From contig NC_092576.1 of assembly GCF_037975245.1 (NCBI RefSeq), positions 31,660,611 to 31,724,610 of the forward strand: a stretch of 64,000 nt of DNA, in the 5' to 3' direction. Below, one piece after another: positions 59,901 to 64,000 of this stretch (within the stretch, counting starts at the first letter, position 1; every line of letters starts with the position of its first letter). Origin of the DNA: Apostichopus japonicus. Lineage: Eukaryota; Echinodermata; Holothuroidea; Aspidochirotida; Stichopodidae. The notes under the pieces were generated by a model that was given only the letters and a program-made list of their open reading frames with translations, did not search any database and had not been told where the DNA came from. A program made the position numbers and the translations under genes.

Positions 59901-60520
59901 AAGATAGTAGAACCTGGCCTTGCCCCACGGGCCTGGAAACAGTCCGCAATCATCATGAAATTATGCAGTTACGGTGTTACCTTTAGAACATGAAATCTTA
60001 ACATAAGTTACGGAATGATAGATACCTCATATCCTGTACTTCAAGACGTTTAAACATCTGTTCTTCAGATTCCCAAAGTTAAACAAAATCTAGACAATTT
60101 TGTGCTGCTGGCTATTTTGTTAGAAAATGCGGATTGGCACATTGACTGTGGTATACTGTACCTCAGTCGGTGCTATCCCTGAATAAATGGACCCATTGTT
60201 CTGTATGAACAGTGCGTAAATGAGTCATAGGCTCCACTGTGTATGGAACGCCGAGGCTCCTTCAATCTCCCCAGCTAAATATAAGTTTGTCCTCAAACTA
60301 TCCCTGAACAAATTCAACATAGCATTAACATGTACATTACTAGAAGTTGGATAAATATAGGGAATAACCCCTGCTAATAGTTCCCCTTTAGCTACACAAG
60401 TAGCACTTTTAGAATTGTTCAAACTAATCTTCTGACATACCAATCCCTGCCAGACTTGCAAACTAGAGTTATATGAGGGATCCCTGACTGTTGCTGGAGG
60501 TTAGGGCACGACTTCTACTC
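59901..60520. other. Intergenic; minus-strand frame of unknown origin
   Basis: A minus-strand frame at 60225-60461 (78 codons, ATGCAG start) reads protein-like (KSATCVAKGELLAGVIP). It lies downstream of the gypsy relic in that strand, so it may be another retroelement fragment. I do not assign it. Confidence 0.3.
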
Positions 60521-60613
60521 TCTGCGATTGACAGTTCTCTTGTCACTTCAACTCTCTGTTAGTTGTATCGTGTAACTGTTATTATCCAAATGTCTTGCGA
60601 CAACCTTGCAATG
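60521..60613 (-). repeat. Copy of a gypsy integrase-tail segment
   Basis: GATTGACAGTTCTCTTGTCA through TTGTATCGTG to CTTGCGACAACCTTG repeats 62362-62453 in the same orientation with about 85% identity, the latter being the 3' end of the integrase relic. Confidence 0.65.
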
Positions 60614-61563
60614 CAGTTATTCTTACTGAGAAAGAAAGGGAACAAATTAACTTAAAGCTAATATTAATATATATATCAAAAGCATAACTTAATTTAAATA
60701 AAAACTATGTTAACACAATAGACTAAACACAATGTTAATATCAGTGGTCACAGATTGGTATGTTCCTGTCGTTACAAGTAAATGTCATAGAAAAATAGTA
60801 CTACACACTAACCAACAACAAGTTTCACATCCCAAAATAGCTATCCATGCTACAAGTCTCAAATGATGGTATGTGTTAGCCACAAAACATAAAGTATCAG
60901 TTAAGACTTTCCATCAACCTTGAGCAAAGACTGGACAAGTAAGCAATTTTTCGAAATTTGCAGAGAGGTAAATGAAAAGCAATGCAATCGACAGAAACTT
61001 GTAATACTTGGAAATTAAACTTAGGATTTTGATCCATGTTAGAGAGTATAAGACTCTTTAAAGAGGAGGAAATGGCTCCTAGAACCTGTTTTGATCTATT
61101 ACGAATAAATTGCAACTGTTAATGCTTGATTTAGTTCTGTCCCTAATTAACCTGTGTGGTTTATGATATGGGGTCCTATGCATCCCCCCTCCGTGCTCTT
61201 GTACTTTGTCTGAGCTGAAAGTAGTCATTATCATCGTCACTGGTATCACTGTCTGAGGTGGTGACAGCATAGGCGTAGGAGCCTCATTTGATTTGGGGGG
61301 GGGGGGGGGGGCTGTAACGACTTGCCCGAAAAATATAACCAAAAGTTTTTCGCGCGCTCCGCCCATGTTCCACATGTTAATGTGCATATCATATAGGCAT
61401 CCATCAGTTATTACATCACCTGCCAATAACATAAAATCATGTTCCGTGTTATTACCCTTCCATATTGGTTAGAATTATAGAGGAAGACGTTACAACAATA
61501 ATGATAATAATAATAATATAAGTTTAACCATTGAAAAACACATTGCAAATTCTTCATCTTTCA

Positions 61564-61973
61564 CTAAGTGCCAGTGGCGGAGCTAGGGGGTATTGGTCAG
61601 GGGTGGGGGAGAGAATGGTCTGTAGGGGCGCTTTTGACACTATCTAAGCGGAGCGCCACCACAGGTTGGCGCGGAGCGTACAGAAATTTTTTGAGTAAAG
61701 TTACCCCCTAGATCGCCGGAAATGACCCTTGCCGGGCCTTGCTAATTTGCAGATAAACGAAGAATAAATAGGTGTCAACGCCATTTGTCAGAAAATTGCA
61801 CCAACAAAATGTGACAAATGTCAATAGGTATTTGAGAGCGCAATAAAAAAGTCAATAATCGCGAATAAGTAAAAAGTGGTAAAAAGCTGAAAGGGCGCCA
61901 GCAGTCCATTTAAGTCCGTCAGGGGGGCATCCGCCCCCTTTGACTGTACGGACGCTCCGCCACTGGTAGGTGC
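61564..61973. mobile_element. Nested hAT-like MITE (394 bp)
   Basis: The element is 61572-61965, with ends CAGTGGCGGAGC and GCTCCGCCACTG. The flanking octamers CTAAGTGC and GTAGGTGC agree at 6 of 8 positions. It splits one unit of the 83-bp tandem of its host element, which proves it inserted later. It carries the shared hairpin core at 61640-61680. Confidence 0.8.
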
Positions 61974-62260
61974 ACGCAAAATTCTCAGCATATTGGCCAA
62001 ATTTTCACCCCAAAAAATTGGAAAAAAAATGCAAATTATTATTCTTTCAGTAGGTGCGCGAAAAAATTCTCAGCATATTGCCCGAATTTTCACCAAAATA
62101 TTGAAAAACACATTGCAAATTATTATTCTTTCACTAGATGCCCGAATAATTCTCAGCATATTGCCGAATTTTCACCAAAAAAATTAAAAACACATTGCAA
62201 ATTATTATTCTTCCAGTAGGTGCCCGAAAAATTCTAAGCATATTGCCCGAATTTTCCCCC
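61966..62260. repeat. ~83-bp tandem repeat inside the hAT MITE
   Basis: Units start near 61966, 62050, 62135 and 62216 with TAGGTGC, AATTCTCAGCATATTGCC and CACATTGCAAATTATTATTC. Confidence 0.85.
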
Positions 62261-62429
62261 AAAAAATTGGTTGGGGGGGGGGTGCTGCAGCCCCCCGCCT
62301 CCTACGCCTATGGGTGACAGGCCTAATTGGTGAAGAACAATCATCTGTTATATGTTAACTCCCTGTGATTGACAGTTCTCTGGTAACTTCAACTCTATGT
62401 TAGTTGTATCGTGAAACTGGTATTACCCA

Positions 62430-63085
62430 AAGGTCTTGCAACAATCTTGTAGATACTAGGACTCCACTGATCCTGAATCTTCTGACGTCCATGTGGGTGG
62501 GACCGAAGATATACTTTGGTACCCAAAGCCAATGGTTTCTCCTCAGTGTCACGGTCGTAGCGTACCTTCCACTTCTCTGCTTCCCTGGACAGACGCTCCC
62601 CTGCTTTTTGGTGCACTAACCTCACAGTCTCTGTGTGGGTGCATGACCAGCTAATCACGCATGCTTTCCTGGTTATCGGGGTCATCACTTCGATAATCAA
62701 TATTAAGCAAAAAGTATACTGGTAATGTTGGGTTCCTTCCAAACATTATATAGAAGGGTGAAAATCCTGTGGAAGGGTGATCAGTGGCATTGTACGCATA
62801 CAATACTTCTGGTAGATGTTCTGACCATCTCCGTTTGTACTTTACAGGCAGAGATTGCAAAAGATCGTGCAGAGTACGATTGAATCTCTCAACTTGACCT
62901 GGTTTGGTTACAACGTACACTGAACATATGGAACGAATAAGTGAGGACTCAGATGTCTACCTTAGTCATAGTGGATCCTCTGAGGGACACCAAACTTGGT
63001 GCACCATCTCTGACCAAAGCCTTGGCATTAGTTTCTGCAGTTTGGTTCCCGGTTGCCACTGCTTGAGTGTATTAGCGGTAAAGTA
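62430..63085 (-). pseudogene. Ty3/gypsy integrase relic
   Basis: On the minus strand the best piece (62900-62651) reads GQVERFNRTLHDLLQSLP, then HLPEVLYAYNATDHPSTGFS and PFYIMFGRNPTLP: the end of the integrase catalytic core, with its conserved Glu in VERFNR, and the region after it. Upstream (about 63080-62920) weak matches to the core appear with stops and a missing stretch. Downstream (62600-62430) the C-terminal domain appears in shifted frames (KWKVRYDRDTEEKPLALGTK; GRQKIQDQWSPSIYKIVAR). Multiple stops and frame changes make it non-functional. No LTRs, RT or gag were found. Confidence 0.8.
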
Positions 63086-63144
63086 TACTTATGCCACCTC
63101 CGACAGAAGTAAAGAGGCATTGTAGGTAGTAATTATGGTAGCGT

Positions 63145-63290
63145 TGTGTGTGTGTTGGAGGAGGAGGGAGGCATGGGCGGCGATCCTGGGGGGATGGGGG
63201 GATATATTCCCCCCATGAAAATGGGTGGAGGGGATGTAATACACCATATCCCCCCCACCAAATGCCAGGAATAAGAATATTTTCATGCCT
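63145..63290. repeat. G/C-run MITE fragment
   Basis: GGGGGGATATATTCCCCCC is a perfect palindrome, set in GGGATGGGG and CCCCCCACC runs. This style of sequence is common in MITEs of this window; no ends are defined. Confidence 0.4.
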
Positions 63291-63570
63291 TCATTTATGC
63301 ATCATCGTGAATGTACGGCTCTTTTTAGCTTCATTTCCCGCCTACCATAAACGCAGTGCGATCTTTTCAAATAAACCGTCTTTATAAAGCAAGAATAGTT
63401 GACTGTAGGCTTCATTGGCCCTATAACAACAAAATGTATTATTGCGCCCGGTATTGATATAGTACATATATGCACCCTCATAGTATTCATATAGGCCCTA
63501 TAGCAGGCCTACACACGTACATGTTCCCTCGAACAGCTGAGAATCTCATGTTACCAGGGTAATGCTTAAT

Positions 63571-63931
63571 TAGGGGCGTCGGAGCGGTTCGCCGGACCAA
63601 TATTCACGGCGCAAAAAAAAGGAGAAAAAAGTAGCACTAATAAGCAAAAAAGGCAAAAAATAAAGAACCAAAATACTTCAAAATGTGTTTCAGAAGATTA
63701 ATCGGGTACAAAAACAGACAAGGGAGAATGCACAGAAGAAAAGCTCGGGAAGTGCCATTTCCTGCAATCTGGGAGGCATTTTTTCAAAATTTTCTCCATT
63801 ACGCTACGCGCCAACCAATGGTGGCGCGTAGCGTAGTTTGACCTTCCAAACGCCCCCCCCCCCTGATAATTATGGTAGATGGCCACACTCTGATCTTCCG
63901 TACCAATCCCAAATAGCTTCCGACGCCCCTG
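63571..63931. mobile_element. 361-bp MITE, TIR AGGGGCGTCGGAGC
   Basis: AGGGGCGTCGGAGC (63572-63585) pairs with GCTTCCGACGCCCCT (63916-63930). TTAAT flanks both sides (63566-63570 and 63932-63936). This gives either a 5-bp TTAAT or a TTAA-type duplication, so the superfamily is uncertain. The hairpin core at 63800-63836 and GGAAATGGCACTTCCCGAG relate it to the elements at 54919 and 61572. Confidence 0.75.
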
Positions 63932-64000
63932 TTAATACACGTACGTTTCACCTGGATGCCATAGCAATCGGTACCTAGGAATGTAACTATGTGTAATTGT

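Larger units (their letters stand above)
61260..62320. mobile_element. 1,045-bp hAT-like MITE with perfect 8-bp TSD
   Basis: The element is 61268-62312. The ends CATAGGCGTAGGAG and CTCCTACGCCTATG are perfect complements, flanked by GGTGACAG at 61260-61267 and 62313-62320. The right half is an ~83-bp tandem repeat (TAGGTGC then AATTCTCAGCATATTG) with about four units. A second MITE is nested inside it. It separates the two gypsy-derived segments. Confidence 0.92.

Noticed and set aside
63571-63931. piggyBac assignment for the last MITE
   Set aside because: TTAA lies at both flanks, but the terminal bases are not the expected CCC type and the interior is shared with hAT-like MITEs, so superfamily was left open.

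Overview
This is AT-rich eukaryotic DNA with long introns, microsatellites and many short inverted-repeat transposons. A DIRS-type tyrosine-recombinase retrotransposon, LINEs, a Ty3/gypsy integrase relic, hAT-like MITEs, a THAP-domain remnant and frequent AGGCCTA-type words suggest a marine invertebrate deuterostome, probably an echinoderm. The species is an inference from style and no search was run. I see no bacterial-style operon, CRISPR array, rRNA or intact tRNA gene.

Host gene. On the + strand I reconstruct part of a split gene from splice sites, reading phase and exon similarity: exons at 2445-2521, 3197-3249, 3596-3712, 19896-20098, 27768-27844 and probably 38764-38789 and 39241-39316 (stop). 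Two exons of exactly 77 nt lie 25 kb apart and encode similar peptides with a leucine-rich-repeat feel. The last exons give a Ser/Glu-rich tail. An NLR-like or other LRR protein is my best guess. Its introns hold most of the transposons in 1-39 kb.

4-13 kb: a 1.1-kb hAT-like element with a perfect 8-bp target duplication (4141-5251), a dispersed repeat with nuclear-receptor-like motifs (6350-7300), and a broken minus-strand LINE (9079-11359) bracketed by an unusually long ~155-bp direct repeat. 13-32 kb: a 97-bp tandem repeat, a 493-bp MITE with TIR TATGGCAAG, a hairpin MITE, a THAP-domain fragment behind a CRE/ETS-like promoter, TA microsatellites and a tRNA-derived SINE.

33.4-36.9 kb: a large fold-back element with ~0.85-1.0-kb inverted arms around a decayed L1/Tx1-like LINE.

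44.7-54.3 kb: two adjacent copies of a unit made of a leader plus a 179-bp satellite array. The second leader is split by a ~6.1-kb DIRS retrotransposon (46610-52754). The first copy preserves the empty target site, so the insertion chemistry can be read directly. The DIRS element has an intact gag-like ORF, RT-RNase H-methylase coding sequence broken by one frameshift, an apparently intact tyrosine recombinase, inverted terminal repeats and an internal complementary region.

54.9-64 kb: a third, inverted copy of the satellite unit (about 58.19-59.90 kb) interrupted by a strongly palindromic insert, several hAT-like MITEs (one nested in another) sharing a hairpin core, and a degraded Ty3/gypsy integrase on the minus strand.
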